Of a DNA stretch of 64,000 nt, positions 1 through 13,000 are shown piece by piece; within the stretch, counting starts at the first letter, position 1; each line of letters starts with the position of its first letter. This stretch comes from Phoebastria nigripes (Eukaryota > Chordata > Aves > Procellariiformes > Diomedeidae). Location: assembly GCA_035582835.1 (NCBI GenBank), contig JAYKAV010003359.1, forward strand, positions 186,001 through 250,000. The letters are read 5' to 3'. The notes below the pieces were generated by a model. The model was not told the DNA's origin and did not search any database. It saw only the letters and a list, made by a program, of their open reading frames with translations. A program made the translations under genes and the position numbers.

Positions 1-2141
1 TCTGGCAAGCATGCTTGCTGAAAAGGTACCCTGAAAAGGCCTCAGCCTGAGGTGGCTGAACAGACTGGTTTTGGCACAAGAGGCAAAGACAATTAGAAAG
101 TATCAATGATAGTAATTTGAGTGAAGGCTCAGGAAATGGTCTATGAAATGCAAATGCATGTCTCTCAAGTTGACAGAAGATGCTCCATTAAATGTTTGAA
201 GTAAAAGTCATTGTCCGGGCATTGTCATAGGACTGTAGACTGGCCCTTGTTTCAAGTTTGGCTAAGAAAAAGGTATCATTCTGTTCAGCTGTCACAAACA
301 CACTAATAAACTTCAATATTGCAGAAAATGCTATGTAGAATGTGGCCCAAGGTTTCCAGTGTTTTAGTTGAGCAATCAATAAAACACATACAAAGAAAAT
401 ATTGTCATTTTCATTGCAGGGCACATGAGCTAATGAGACACATCTAACGCATTGCTTGGTTAGGGTAGGTTGGAGGGCAAATGTTAAACCAGTGTTCACT
501 TTCAAATTCTGAAAAATGCCTTGGGAAACTGTTAGGATGTGTTTGTCCCAGCCAATGAAAAGGGATGGTGAAACCATAAAATGATGGACTAGATTGAAAA
601 ATGGTCATTTTAAGTAACCAGAAGGCTATTTATTTCACAGAACTGCCTCGTGTTAGATTTTGCGTGTGCTTGCATCCAACATAGCGCATGAAGCAAAAAG
701 TGTGCAGAGTGAAATAAAACTGGATGGTGTTCCTGGAGGCTTGAAAAGTTTTGCTGTAGCTGTGAGACGCAGCCATGAGCTGCTGTGGTGTGGGTGGAAA
801 ACAGGATACAGATAAAAGAGGTCATATGAGTCTGTGGGGACGAGCAAAATTAACGTGCTGTTTTTGAAGGAATGTGCACTTGGATTGACAGTTTGAAGTT
901 GAGGTCTTTCAGTTAAATCTTTGTTAAAGCAAGTTTCTTCTGCAGCCTGTACACAAAACTCAACACTGTAGAAAATTAAACTGATGAAAATCTCAGTCCA
1001 TCTCTGAACAGCATCTAAGAATCAGAGAGATGATGAAAATGAGGCAGTTTGCAGTGCCAAGGTGCACTGCATCTACAGGTTTGCATCTACAGGGACCCTG
1101 ATTTCAACATAGAGTTAAATTAAAAATCAGTCTATTCTTTTTGACAAGTATCTATTTGGTAAATTATCGTGCCGGTTTTAGTTATATGGTCCTTATTGCT
1201 TTAGTGCAGTTTCTTTCAGGATTATATAAGACAGTTTGCTTCAAGAAACTTTACTTTAAGAAGGGTATTGGCTATTTGCAATGCATGAGAGAGTAATTGT
1301 TGTTTCTTGTGGGCCATATTGTAATCCCTGTTTCATTTGATGGTGTTGCACAAATAATCCTGATGACTTCAGGGAGATTTCTTACAAAAAGAAGAGCGAA
1401 GTGAATAAGGAAGCCTTAGTCTGGCTCTGTGTGGTTTATACTGCTTCTGTTTGAGAAATAAAATATAGCAATATACTCTCAGTGGAAAGAACGCTTCTCT
1501 GGGAACACAGTGGAAGGAAGAAGAGATTGTTTTCTTTACTTAACGGTTTGACAAATACAAGTTGAGAGACCATTCATTTAACATTGAGCTTTCATTACAT
1601 GGATATTCCATGATTTCATTGTAGTATTTATAAACAGTAGTCAGCATTTCTAATGAATGCTTTATTCAGAAAGAGATTTGTGCTTATGAAACGTTTGTAT
1701 AGTAACATGAACAGAGTTTGTCTAACCGTATGCTTGCATGTGGAATGCAAATAGAACCATGAAAAAAGCCACTCTGGCATGAAAAATCCCACCCATTTTC
1801 TTGTAAGGTTGTTTTTCTTCCTGTTCCATTACAAATCATGAAGAAGTGGCATTCACAGCACACTAGGTAAAAGTGGTGAAAATGTCAGTTGCAACAATGA
1901 AGAGAATCAAAAGAAATGTAACCATGGTTGGAAAGTTTAGCATTTACCAATGGGTTAAATATGTGGGTAACATGCATTTACCATGTGTTATTTGCTATAT
2001 GGGTAACATGGGTAAATACTCATAGCAAAATTTTGTCTTTGTCAAGATCTTAAAGGAAAAGCAATGACTTGGAAGGTAATGTTTGGAAGATGTTTTTTGT
2101 GTGGCATACCTTTATGAAGGGCTGGACAAGTTCTTAGGCTC

Positions 2142-2178
2142 TTTTTTTTTATTATTTTTTTTATTTTTTTTTTTATTT
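2142..2178. repeat. T-rich low-complexity tract
   Basis: Runs of T broken by single A residues. It could be a simple repeat or the reverse-complemented A-rich tail of an old insertion; no retrocopy body was recognised beside it. Confidence 0.8.
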
Positions 2179-3910
2179 AATTCTTCTTGTACTTGATCCT
2201 TTCTCAAGCTGGACAGGTGGCAAGTGAGTTGACTTGATGCTCTTCCTTCTCCTTCTATTGTGTGCATAAAATGGTTTTCTTGCCTCATACCAAGTAAGGG
2301 GTATAACTCTGGTAAACTGGAATTTGTAACTTACAGAGACTTGAACCTGTTGACAGTCCCCCAGTGTATGCTTATTCCTCTGCCAGCTCCATTAGCCCAA
2401 CATAGCAGTCACAATATCAAGTATATCTTTTTGTTTAATACCAAAAATATTACTCTGTTATTCAGACTGGGATTTTATGAGGCATTTAAGGAAACTGATT
2501 ATTTGTTTTCTGCTGAAGTTCCAGTGGAAGTTGGAATCCTTTGGCCACCTTTCAGGCATCCTGTGTGAAAACACAACAGAATCCATTTGCTGGTACATCT
2601 CTGGGTCTCTGTATCACTAAATGGCTTTCTAGGTCACCATGGAGAGATTACAATTCATCATGTCGCTCTAACTAGAAAACTCTGAAGCTGACTGGTCTCT
2701 AGCAATGCTGACAGTTTGGTATTGGTGGAGTATGCATTTTCAAATTATGAACTGCTACAAAGGTTTATCTTGAACTTCAAAAGGCCTAGCAGGCCACATC
2801 AACTGGATTAGAGCATACAGGTTTCTGCAGACAACAGTTTGTAGTGGTGTCTTGTGAAGTAGTGTGTGCTGTCATCTTCAACCTAACAGCCCAAGTAAAA
2901 GATATATGCAGGCTGATCTAGCACAGTGTTTTTGGTGCAAAGCTCCAGCTTGTGATTTGGGTTTCCACAGCAAGGTATTCTAAGCACTATGCTGCTGCTT
3001 CCCCAGCAGCTGTGAGTTTTTCCTGGATTTCCACAAGGATGTACATCTGTTTTCCTCCAGGTGCATTCCACCCTGCCTCTTTCTTTCCCAGATAAACACT
3101 GCATTTCCAGTTGCAGTGACGGAATGGTTTGAGGTTTTTTTCCAAATTCATAAGATGAAGCTGCCTCTTGTTTGCTTGATAATGCTGNACTGTGCTCGCA
3201 ATGAAAAAATAACCAAATGAAGTGGAATGCACCCGAGTTTGGGCTCACATATTCGTATTCATTTGACCACACCAATTATTTTGTTTGGTTTCAGTCTTTG
3301 AACTTAATACAAGAGTGTCACTTGAAAAGTTTAAAGATTTATCAAGAATCATGAACATATCTTGACAGGACATTGAGGCATACTTGATATGGTATGACCC
3401 AGGAGTGCTAGCAGAAGTAGGCAGCTGTATTTCAAAGGTGGATCACAGAGTTCGTTTTTTAAGACAGTTTCTGGCAGTTCCTAGGAAGATTGGGATCCTA
3501 AGTCCAAGGTAAAAGCACATTCTACTGTGTCTCCACTACTATACAGGCAGCAAAATAGTATCTCTGGGCTGTCACTCTCCTCCTCATTCAGGACTGTTCT
3601 GTCAGTCTTTCTTTCACCATTCATATTAGGACAGTCTTCCCCTTGTGTGCTTTTGCCTCTCTGTATGTAGCTCCCACCTTTTAAGCTTGATCTTCAGCAG
3701 TAGAGACTGCCACAAAAGATACGCCTGACCATGTGCTTTATCTGTGTTAGAGTGAGATCTGGGTGGCATCATCTTCCTGTCTTTTTTTCCTGGTTTCTGA
3801 TGAAGGAAATATGGGCATATGGACCTGAGGAGAGCAACAGCAAACTCCAGTTACAACCCTGCTCTGAATGGTCATAGAGGGGAAGAATCACAGCTGTAGT
3901 TTGTTCCTGC

Positions 3911-3946
3911 TGTGCAGTTAGATGTAACTGTGCAGTTAGATGTAGC
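3911..3946. repeat. 18-bp tandem duplication
   Basis: The unit TGTGCAGTTAGATGTAAC is followed directly by a second copy that differs only near its end (AAC versus AGC). This is a two-copy direct repeat, probably from replication slippage. No function is implied. Confidence 0.9.
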
Positions 3947-6376
3947 AGCCTATGCACGTGCACAATGACAAAGAACAGGTGGGACATGGTGGGATATTCC
4001 CTGAAATGGCATTGCTTGTCTTGGCATGTCTACCCATAAGGCCAGGTTCCACCCCTATGGGAGTTGACAGAACTGAGGTTATATTAGGCCCTGGCTAGTG
4101 CTGTAATATTTCCCCACATGGAACTTTCTCAGGTTTTGTGCAGGTGCAAATACCATAAACATCGCTGTAGTTTAAGACCTGGAATGCTGGGCTGTCCTCA
4201 GACTGCCCAGTTTGTAGTACTTGATGTTCTCACAACTGCACCTGTGTTTCCTTAATTGTGAGTGACAAAGACACACATTTGTGTGCTGTATTTGCAGACA
4301 CACAATTAAAGGAAGCAAAAGCATATGGTAGGCAGCAGTTTGAAAAGCATGCCAGTCTCAGTTTCAAAAGCAACTGTGCAGTATTGTCTCATTGTCTCTC
4401 AGTGTGAAATAGACTCCATATTTTTAAGCTGCTTTTGAAAATGTAACTAAGGCCTATCTTTTGAAAAACGATTAAAGTTGTTTCAGGAGAACTAGGGTCC
4501 TATCTGGCTGGATTGGGGATTTTGAAAATTTCCTTAGACCTTTTGAAAATCTGGCCTCTTGATGCCCTAAATCATTTGGGGAGGAGGTACCCACCGTCAT
4601 GTTTCCCACTAGAAAAATGAATCAAAATCAATGTCTGATTTCTGCAGCTTTGCCTTTGAAAATTTCCATGAAGAGCTCACAGTGGCATTTGGGAAACGAC
4701 AATCACAGAAAGGTTTAACTAGACTTTTTTCCTGCTTCAGAGTTTAGAGCAAGGTATTCCAGAGGAGAGAGGGAAGACTCTCTACCCTGACTCTGAGGTT
4801 ACTTAATCCCCAAGAGGAAGGAAGTTTTCAGTGTACTGCACTTCTTGCATATGCTGCCTTGTTTGATTTGAGCTACTGCCAGATGCTGGTTTTAGTCTCC
4901 ACTCAGTCCTTCTGCCAGGCTTTCACACTCCTCCTCCTCCTGTGGGCTTCTCTCCTATGGCCTTGCATTTATTTTCCTTCTTTCATCTCTTCTCTCATCA
5001 GATACTCTCATTTCTATTATTCTCAAACATACTCACACCTTCTTTTGTCACTTTTGTCACCTTTATTTTATCTTCTCCTTTCTTTGCTTGTTGCTGCTAG
5101 TCCGTTGTCTAGCTTAACTTTCATCTTTCATTTACCTGATGAGAGTGGTTTTGTAGAACCTGGTTTAATGTCACAGAACAGACATTTTAGAGGTCAAAAA
5201 TACCAAAGGACCTGTTTCAGGGATGTGGGATCCAAAACAGTGCAGTGTTTTGAATTGGGCACATTGTCACATACCAAATTTTGTACATGCCTCACGGCAA
5301 CCCACTGTTTGGGTTGGTGGACTAACTGGTTGATTTTAATGCACAAACTAATCACATAACTACATGCTGAAATAAGCTGAAAATCAGCCTGGTAAAAATG
5401 CTAGTCGTTTTTGAGAACAGAACCTCGCTGACTTGTCTGTTTGCAACAGTCTTATAAACTGTTTTTTTAGCTGAAGCAAACCACCCTTTGGAAGTCTAAT
5501 GTCTGTTGTCACAGTATCTCAAACCTCTACTGCTTTTGGAAATCCTGCTTTCTAGACCTCTGCCTTGCCAGTTTGCAGGTTGAGGTTTCATGGTTTCCTT
5601 ATGCCTGCTGGTGACATCTCTGTCACCGTTGGGAAGATGCAAGAAACTTCAATGAGAAAAGTATTTCAATAAGGATAGCATTAAGAAGAGGGTGGGAGGG
5701 GAATACCATCCACAAGAATTAGACGTTTTAATGATGGAATGTTTTCTTCATTGTGTCACAGTTCCCTCTCAGAAAAGAAGTCTTGGGAACCTGAGACTTG
5801 CTTTATCTTTGTGCATCTTCTTATCTCTTTCCACCTACTCATGATCTCTGATCTTTTTTAATCTGGATCTGCTCTGCATGTTCACAGGGAAAAGTTCTTA
5901 AAGGAAAGAGGAGGGACTGCAACGACTGAGGAGTTAGCAAAGCTGATGGAGAGCAGGCGTTGAGTCACGCTCAACTGTCCAAAAGCAGTGAGGAGCAGTC
6001 TTCCAACCCTGCTACCTGAGAAGAGTTGTCAAAGCAGAGGTGATCATGGCATGGTCTCACCTGGTTGTTATATTTCCAGCTGCAATGTGTTGCACTAGGA
6101 AATCTGGTTGAATGCAACCTGGGAGTTCCCTATGGCCCTTTCACCACAAAATGCGCCTTCCGATTGAGATCTGGCTATGTTGCAAAAAAGAGCCATATTC
6201 AAGCATGTTATTGAGGGAAAGAACAGGAAGGGGAGTCTGTCTGGGTGAACCTTCCTTAGGAGCGTTCAGAGTGGAACTGAGGAACTTCAGCTCTCAGATT
6301 TAGCGGAGAAAGGAGAGATTCTGGCACTCCATGAGAACAGCTTTTGGGAGGACGGAAGAGGAGTTGAGTAAATATT

Positions 6377-6580
6377 CACAGAATCATAGAATCATTTAGG
6401 TTGGAGAAGACCTTTAAGATCATCAAGTCCAACCGTTAACCTAGCGCTGCCAAGTCCACCATGAAACCATGTCCCTAAGCACCACATCTACACATCTTTT
6501 AAATACCTCTAGGGATGGTGACTCGAACGCTTCCCTGGGCAGCCTGTTCCAGTGCTTGACAACCCTTTCAGTTAAGAAAG
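6377..6580 (-). mobile_element. CR1 LINE 3' fragment (antisense)
   Basis: The left edge carries the octamer-like CR1 3' terminus in reverse complement (repeated AGAATCAT), followed by the usual GGTTGGA-AGACC and ATCATCAAGTCCAACC blocks. The minus strand translates to the C-terminal tail of the CR1 polyprotein, including the stretch [20 protein letters not shown]. It is a 5'-truncated, non-autonomous copy of about 200 bp. The tail matches the same CR1 type as the copy ending at 40125, so the two probably belong to related subfamilies. Confidence 0.9.
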
Positions 6581-9500
6581 GTATTGACACATTTGACTTT
6601 TTTGGGGTGCATTTTAGCAACATCTGTCAAGCTTCCTTTAAAAATACCCAGCCAGCTATGGCTTAACTGTGGATATTTTCTATACTTACTTCCCAGTGTA
6701 AGGAATTGGCATTTTAATTTCACAAACAAATCAACCAGCTTATTAGATTCATCCACCTGCTCATGGAAATGGAAACCCAATAGATCGAGTTTGTTCTCAT
6801 GTGCTTTGCCATCATAGCTTTCTGGTTGTCATCTAAGCTTTAAATAGTCTATTCTATTCAGGTTTTGTGTTGCACTGTATTCTATATAATTTCATCCTGA
6901 AATTGCGCCCACCACTATGATATGTGCTAGTACTGGGTTGTTAGACTGTTCTCACCATGGGAGCTGAATGCCTCTTCACTGTAGTCTATTTGGCTTCTCG
7001 CGTGCTGCACCCCATGCTGTGGTAGCAAGCTGCCTGGATATTACTATATTGTGGTTCTTTGCACCTACCAAAGAGCATGAACGCTTGTCAGGTGTCCTTA
7101 ATAACATGAATCTGGCATTGCTTTATTTTCAACTCAGCTGTTTAGCTAAAAGAATGTGTTATTTAAAAGAAAAAAGCAGTTTCACCTGCAAGTAAATGGC
7201 TAAATGGAATTTTATTTAGTCCTGACAATGGAGGCCATTTGCTGTTGATGATTGCCATCATGGCATGCTTTAAGTGAGAACAAACATACTACCCCCCTCC
7301 AATACACACAGGCCTTTTTTCCTAACAGATTTATTCATTAAGCATATGTTCAAAGACTACAGCTATTACCACTTTTAAATAGAACCATTTTTTCATTGCT
7401 TTTCATAGATACAATGCCACAGTGTTATGAAAAACCCACTAACGTTCCAGATTTAATTAACTAACATATTCTATTAAAACTCCTTTCTGCTCCAGCAGTT
7501 GTTTGACAATAGGCAGATAAATACTGTATGTTGGAGACTGACCTTCAAATGACAGTCTAAAGTTGCTGCTTTGCAAAGTCTTTAGCAGTTTGAATGCCTT
7601 TGTCTCCCCTATATGTATGTTAAAAAGGTCTCTTACTTCTGAGCCCAGAAATAGGAGGGGAGGTGAATAGGCTGCAGGGCTTGGTCCCAACTTCCTCGCA
7701 CAGGCAACATTCCTGCTGAAATAGGTAAGTTTCATCTGACCAATTTTGCAGGCTTTCAGGAAGAGTGATGGCGCTCCTGAAAGACACTAAGTGCCTTACA
7801 TTTTGTATGCCTTCTGTGGGAGACAAAGATAAATACAGAAAGCTTTTTCAGAATAGGTCATTTTTCTTTCTGTCATGTTAGTGCAGGGGCTCTCTAAATG
7901 GCCCCTTTTAGCACCCTGTGTGCTCACTGTACTGCTGTGTGCTCACATAGTAGGGGCAGGTTCTGAATGTCCTTTGCCAGAACATTGGAGAGCCTGTGCT
8001 GTCTTCCATAGGGGAAAATGCTTGTGCAACAGGTCTTAGGTGAAGCTTCCTTTGTTCTTGAGGTTTTTCTGCATGCTACTAAAGTGCTATTCCTATTGGA
8101 TGCACATACGGATTCGGTGGTGCTATGTCTTTTCAGTTGGTAAGACCACTTCAAGATCTGTAGAGATGAAAGGATGGACTATAATGTTATAATCATGCCC
8201 CAAAAGTAGAACTTGATATTTCCTTGATTCATCTTTCGTCTTTTGTGTCTCTGCTCATCATATCTGAAATAGATCACAGTGCTTCTACCTGGGCCCTGCA
8301 TAAAATGTAGCTCTTTCTTGTCCATTCTGCTTATGATCTTCCCAGTTCAATTAATGCTATCTTCAGGAAAAAGGACCAAGAGTGTGTGTTGCACATAGTT
8401 GTCACTGGGAGTTGAGGGGTGCAAGGAAAAAATCCTCTAGTAGAATCTGGCCCCTGTGGAGGAAGACAGAGGTGGGGTGGGTTTGAAAGCACTGCATTGG
8501 TCCTTAGAAGCTAAGAATGAGATTTACAGGATAACTCAGTGCAGGTTTAACTTCTTCAGATTGAAGTCAAGTGTATACCTCAGTGTGGGAAGAGACTTGG
8601 TATGAGGCGTTTGGCATTTGCTGTTAATGCAGACGAAGTGTTCTGGATAGCATAGCAGGAATATAGCTGTGTGGATGAAATCTTGCTTCCCATTGACACA
8701 TACTGTCACCCACACTTCATAAGGAGCACACTATGGAAGGCAATTGGCTACCCATATTTCAAAATATAATATATACACAGCAGTGTTTCAACATGGAGAC
8801 AGAACAGTGGGGCAACTAGGAGTCCATAAGGAAGTTTGGTGCCTTTGTGGTGACCTGAATTTTAAATGTTATGAAATCAGGAGCTCCTGAAAAGGAAGAA
8901 ATGCTTTAATCAAGGCCTGAGAAAACAATGTTTTTGAATAGCCCCAATTTGTGTTGCATAGATGAGGTGGTAAAATAACTTGCTGTCTTTTCATCCTCAG
9001 AATAGGAGATACTGTGAGACCTTTTATACCTGTAGCAATGGGAGGTTTTAAGTGTACCTCCTTGGTGGCTCTGCCTACCAGAAACGCAGCATACCTGCCA
9101 CCTGCTTCCATGTAACATCAGATCATATTCAAGTCCTCTCCAGAATGGTCTTGGTCTAAGGTATGGAAGAGCATTTCCACACTGTTTGCTGGAGTACAGA
9201 ACAAAAATCCATAGGCTAGCTGATGTCAAGCTGGCCCGGAAGCTAGAAGCAGAAATGCTACACTGATGCAGGATCCAAAATTGTGTCTCCACAGAACTTT
9301 GTTTACCACCTTGCAGACCTGCTGATTAATGTCAGCTCTTGCTAAGGTAACTCAGCATGAGGCTGTATGGCGTGAGGTACAGTCACCACAGATCAAGTGG
9401 AGCCTTGGGATGCACATGTCCATGAGAGGTTTGTTTCTTTGGATTGTTCTGTAGAGTGAAGCTCATGACTGTAGGCAAGTGGTGCAAAATCCTCCCAGAA

Positions 9501-9965
9501 TAATTACAAAGCTCATCATCAGCGTGTGCTTTTTTCATCTCACCTTCTCTGACATAGATCCTTAAGAACTTGTGCATGTCTGCTTATCTGTCTAGACAAA
9601 ACATTGCTTTGTGCATGTTTCCTCGCTGGGAAGAGGATGAGAAGGCAAGCTGTTGTATTTTTTTTTTAGTTCACTGCTTAAGGCTGTGTATCCATGTTGA
9701 TGAGTACAGTATAGGAACCCATATAGACTAGACACAAGTAAACAAAATGGACTGTTAGCTTCCTCTGTGTGCACTGTTCACTTTTTGTGCTGCTATGTGG
9801 TTAGCCAGGGAGAAGGAAAGATTAACGAGACCATTATACTTATCACATTTTAATAATCTAAGCATGCCCCTAACATGAAGGGACTGCAGTTACAGAGGTA
9901 GCAGAGCACTGAACTGGAAGCAAAGATACTAATTGTGCAAGCTTTGCATTTGGGCCCATAATGGA

Positions 9966-10073
9966 GTAGCCCTGGGTGGAAATAGCACTCTAGTACAGAG
10001 ATAAAATTGAGTGTGGACATCCTATTTCTAGATGTCCACACCCCTATCTATACAAGTGCTTATTCTGGAGCCT
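9966..10073. repeat. Imperfect palindrome with perfect 11-bp hairpin core
   Basis: The arms GTGTGGACATC (10011-10021) and GATGTCCACAC (10031-10041) are perfect reverse complements around a 9-nt loop. Outside them the similarity continues imperfectly: GCACT...GTA.AGA.ATA on the left pairs with the reverse complement of TATCTATAC..AGTGC on the right, and further out a GCCC-TGG block pairs with CCA-GAGCC. A roughly 110-bp palindrome of this kind resembles the ancient palindromic non-autonomous repeats of reptile and bird genomes. Family assignment needs a repeat library. Confidence 0.7.
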
Positions 10074-13000
10074 AAGTTGCAGTATCTGAATGATATCATT
10101 GCTTTCTGAGGAAGCCAAGCAGTGCAAGCATAGCCTTTTTAAATGCTTATACTTGGGATGGCACCCTTGAGGCATGTGTCAGGTTGGTGGCTGAAGATGA
10201 TTGTTGAGACTGGTCTTGATATAATTTACTTTGCTGAGGAAAGGGAATGTCTTTGAAATAAATGTTGAATGTGATAGTGGCTTTCCTGAATGTTTTTGCT
10301 TAACGCTGCAGGGCATAAGATTTTAGTCAATAAGTAAAGCAGGCTATACCCAAATGAATGACATCAAAACGTTCACATTTGAACCTGGCAGGAAGCCATC
10401 ATATCACCCATCTGCTTCAAGGTGCAAAGCCTCTCATCCACCAGAGCAGAAAGCAGTTTTAATACCTACAGAACACCAGGCTAGTAAGTCACTGAAGAGG
10501 AATTAGAAACATACAATGGTATTAGCATTAGAACTGTAGAAGTTATTCATTTATGAGAAGAAATATGCTTTTTTTCCAAGCAATACAAGTGTGCTAACGC
10601 TAATTCAGATGATAGTAGTGTGACTAGTAAATACTTTAAAAAGGGTGTGAAACCAGAATGTGCTTGTTTCTTTTAATTGTCAGATTAACTCCTGTATCAC
10701 AGAGGCCATTTGACTGGTTTTAAATTCTTGCTGCTCTTTTTTATTATGCATTCAGGCACTTTTAAGTATATCCTGTAGTTAAAGGCTAAAGGCACAAAAA
10801 TTGTAATTTGGATTTGGGAGGGGAGAGTTGGTTATCCTGTTTCAGAAAGAGAATTCAACCCTGTACATCTCAATCTGCATCGTTGTTGTGCTGTTGACAG
10901 TTCTCCCTGGCTATGTTGTCTGTGCACGGCTGATTCATGAGCAGTCAAAGCCGTAGCTCTTTAACTGTGGAATTACAGAGCTGCTTTGTGGGTTTCCATT
11001 TTCGGTGTTAAAGGGAGTTTGCAGGCTGGGAATAATTTGGGACAACCAACTCCACTGAAAGTCAACTTGCAGTCTGTTTACAAAAGCTCAAGGCACCTCC
11101 AGAGTTATCACCAGGCACTTGAAAACTTTCACTGAAGAAAACAGCATAACAAAGAAATGTATTCTTTATAAAAAAAGAAAAAAATTGCATCGAATTGTTA
11201 AGTGGTAATCAGACGGACCTTCTGTAAGGGGTTTGATAGGAAAGGAGGAAGAGGCTTGTGCAAAAAACAGAAGCAGCTTTGAATAGAGCCCTGATTGAAA
11301 GATGGCAAATGCTAATTATGTGTGGGTGTGATAGAAGTTAATATTCACTGTCTCTGCCTGCCAAGGGTCTGCATTCACTTTTTAAGAGTTGTAATTTGAC
11401 ACCATATTTAATATTTTAATTGTTTTGAAGCAAACACTGCTCTAGGGGCCCTAGCTGCCATGTGAAATAGCATATCCTTTAACTTGGCATGTTTTGCAGG
11501 AGAAAAGGAAAAAGGACAGCGCTTAACAACACATCTTGTGTTTAAGACCTGTAAGCATTAGTAGAGCCATTAAGAATAAACCTCGTGTATTTGATTTAAT
11601 AGTGGGAGTACGATTTATGTGTGGACAAGGGCATAACTAATCTTGCATTGAAAATTAAGAGCAACTCCCCCATTATTAGTAGAGACATAGCAGTTTATAA
11701 TGAGTATTGGAGGAGAATTGGACCCCAGCAGATTGTACAGTAGATATCATATACTTCCCATATGGTTGCTTTATCTGACAGTCCCTTACCACTTCTGATG
11801 GCTCCTAGTGGTTCATCTTTGCTGAACTGGGAGGCCTGTCTTTCTAGAGCAGAGAGCCTGATGATTTTGTTTTTTTCTTGCTCCTATGTAAATGAGCCTT
11901 ACACTTGATCTAGAGTGGTGTCGGCCAAGTGTATTGTGAGCTGCTTTGCCCTTGCAACTCTGTTTCATATGAATTATTACGGACTGGAGATTTGGTTACA
12001 TGAGTAAATAAGTTACTTTCTCTGTTACTAGATGGGCTAGGTATATTAAGCAGCCAATAGCACTGTGTAGGACTCCTGGTCTGGGAGGAGTGCTGTCTTG
12101 AGCATCTGGTTTCTTCCAGGAAGAGAGTTTGACAGCAGCTCAAACGAAGTCTCCCAGTCTCACCCTTCAGTGAAACAAAGTCTCTGGTGGCAGGCTGCAT
12201 CCTTTCCTCTTCAAGGATGACTTCACAGACCAGAGTCCTGTCTTGTATTTTTGATTATTTGGAACAAAAAAATTGTATGGAGGCAGGGAACTTGGAGAAG
12301 GTTTTGAGTTTTGCTTTTTTCTTTCCCATATTTCTTTCCCCCTGCAGTTATCATATTTTTTCATTAACTATTTCTTGAGCAACATGACAATGAGCCACTC
12401 TAGGAGGTGGGGAGTGGAAGTTGATATAGAAAGACATGTTAATGCGATGTCATTAAACTCTTCTCAGACTGGGTTTTGTCTTTGCACTTCAGGCCTGTAC
12501 AGCACAAGCACGTTTTGAAGTGAACAGACGTGCACCAGAAGAATTACTGAGAAGCAAGGCTGAACATTACCTAAGAATGTTCATTCCTTTCTCACAGGGA
12601 AAAACAGGCTTACTTTTTGAATTGCTAATTCTGCTTAATAAAACAAAATCCTTATTTAGTTCCTAGCAAGCCCCCAGTTTTTCTACTGAATACTAACAGT
12701 AGCAGCAGGTTAAGAATTACTCTGAAAATTAATCACAATTGTCCTGGTTTAGTTTGAAAGTCAGTTTCAGAAGCACTTTTTCAGATCATTGATTTAAGAA
12801 ACTAGGAGGCTTCTGGGCATTTTCTTTTTTCATGACCTATAAACTGTACTGTCCAGAAATCTAATTATGGAAAAAATTATGGCGTTGATAATTTAATTAA
12901 ATGTATGTTTCTTTATGTACAGCCTAACCTAAGAACAATCTGGACCCTCTATAACCATGATAAACATGTATCCCACCACTGATAGCAGAGTCTCTTTTCT

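Larger units (their letters stand above)
1..6376. other. Upstream or first-intron DNA, no gene recognised
   Basis: I found no coding exon, RNA gene or promoter here. Open frames are short, lack recognisable domains and often sit in low-complexity DNA; for example, the 166-codon frame at 4859-5359 reads through a pyrimidine-rich tract and yields a Leu/Ser-rich string. Contents I can point to are a T-rich tract near 2142-2178, an 18-bp tandem duplication near 3911, and a possible old interspersed repeat near 4040-4095. It may be the 5' flank or the first intron of PTPN5; the sequence does not decide which. Confidence 0.6.

Noticed and set aside
4859..5359. 166-codon open frame rich in Leu and Ser.
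   Set aside because: It reads through a pyrimidine-rich tract, has no domain, no conserved motif and no splice context; typical of low-complexity DNA.
6085..6111. ATG TGT TGC after a plausible acceptor, reading MCCTRKSG, recalling the MCCSER start of mouse STEP61.
   Set aside because: The frame stops after eight codons, the following LP-LPQP residues are absent, and no good donor follows. Chance resemblance.
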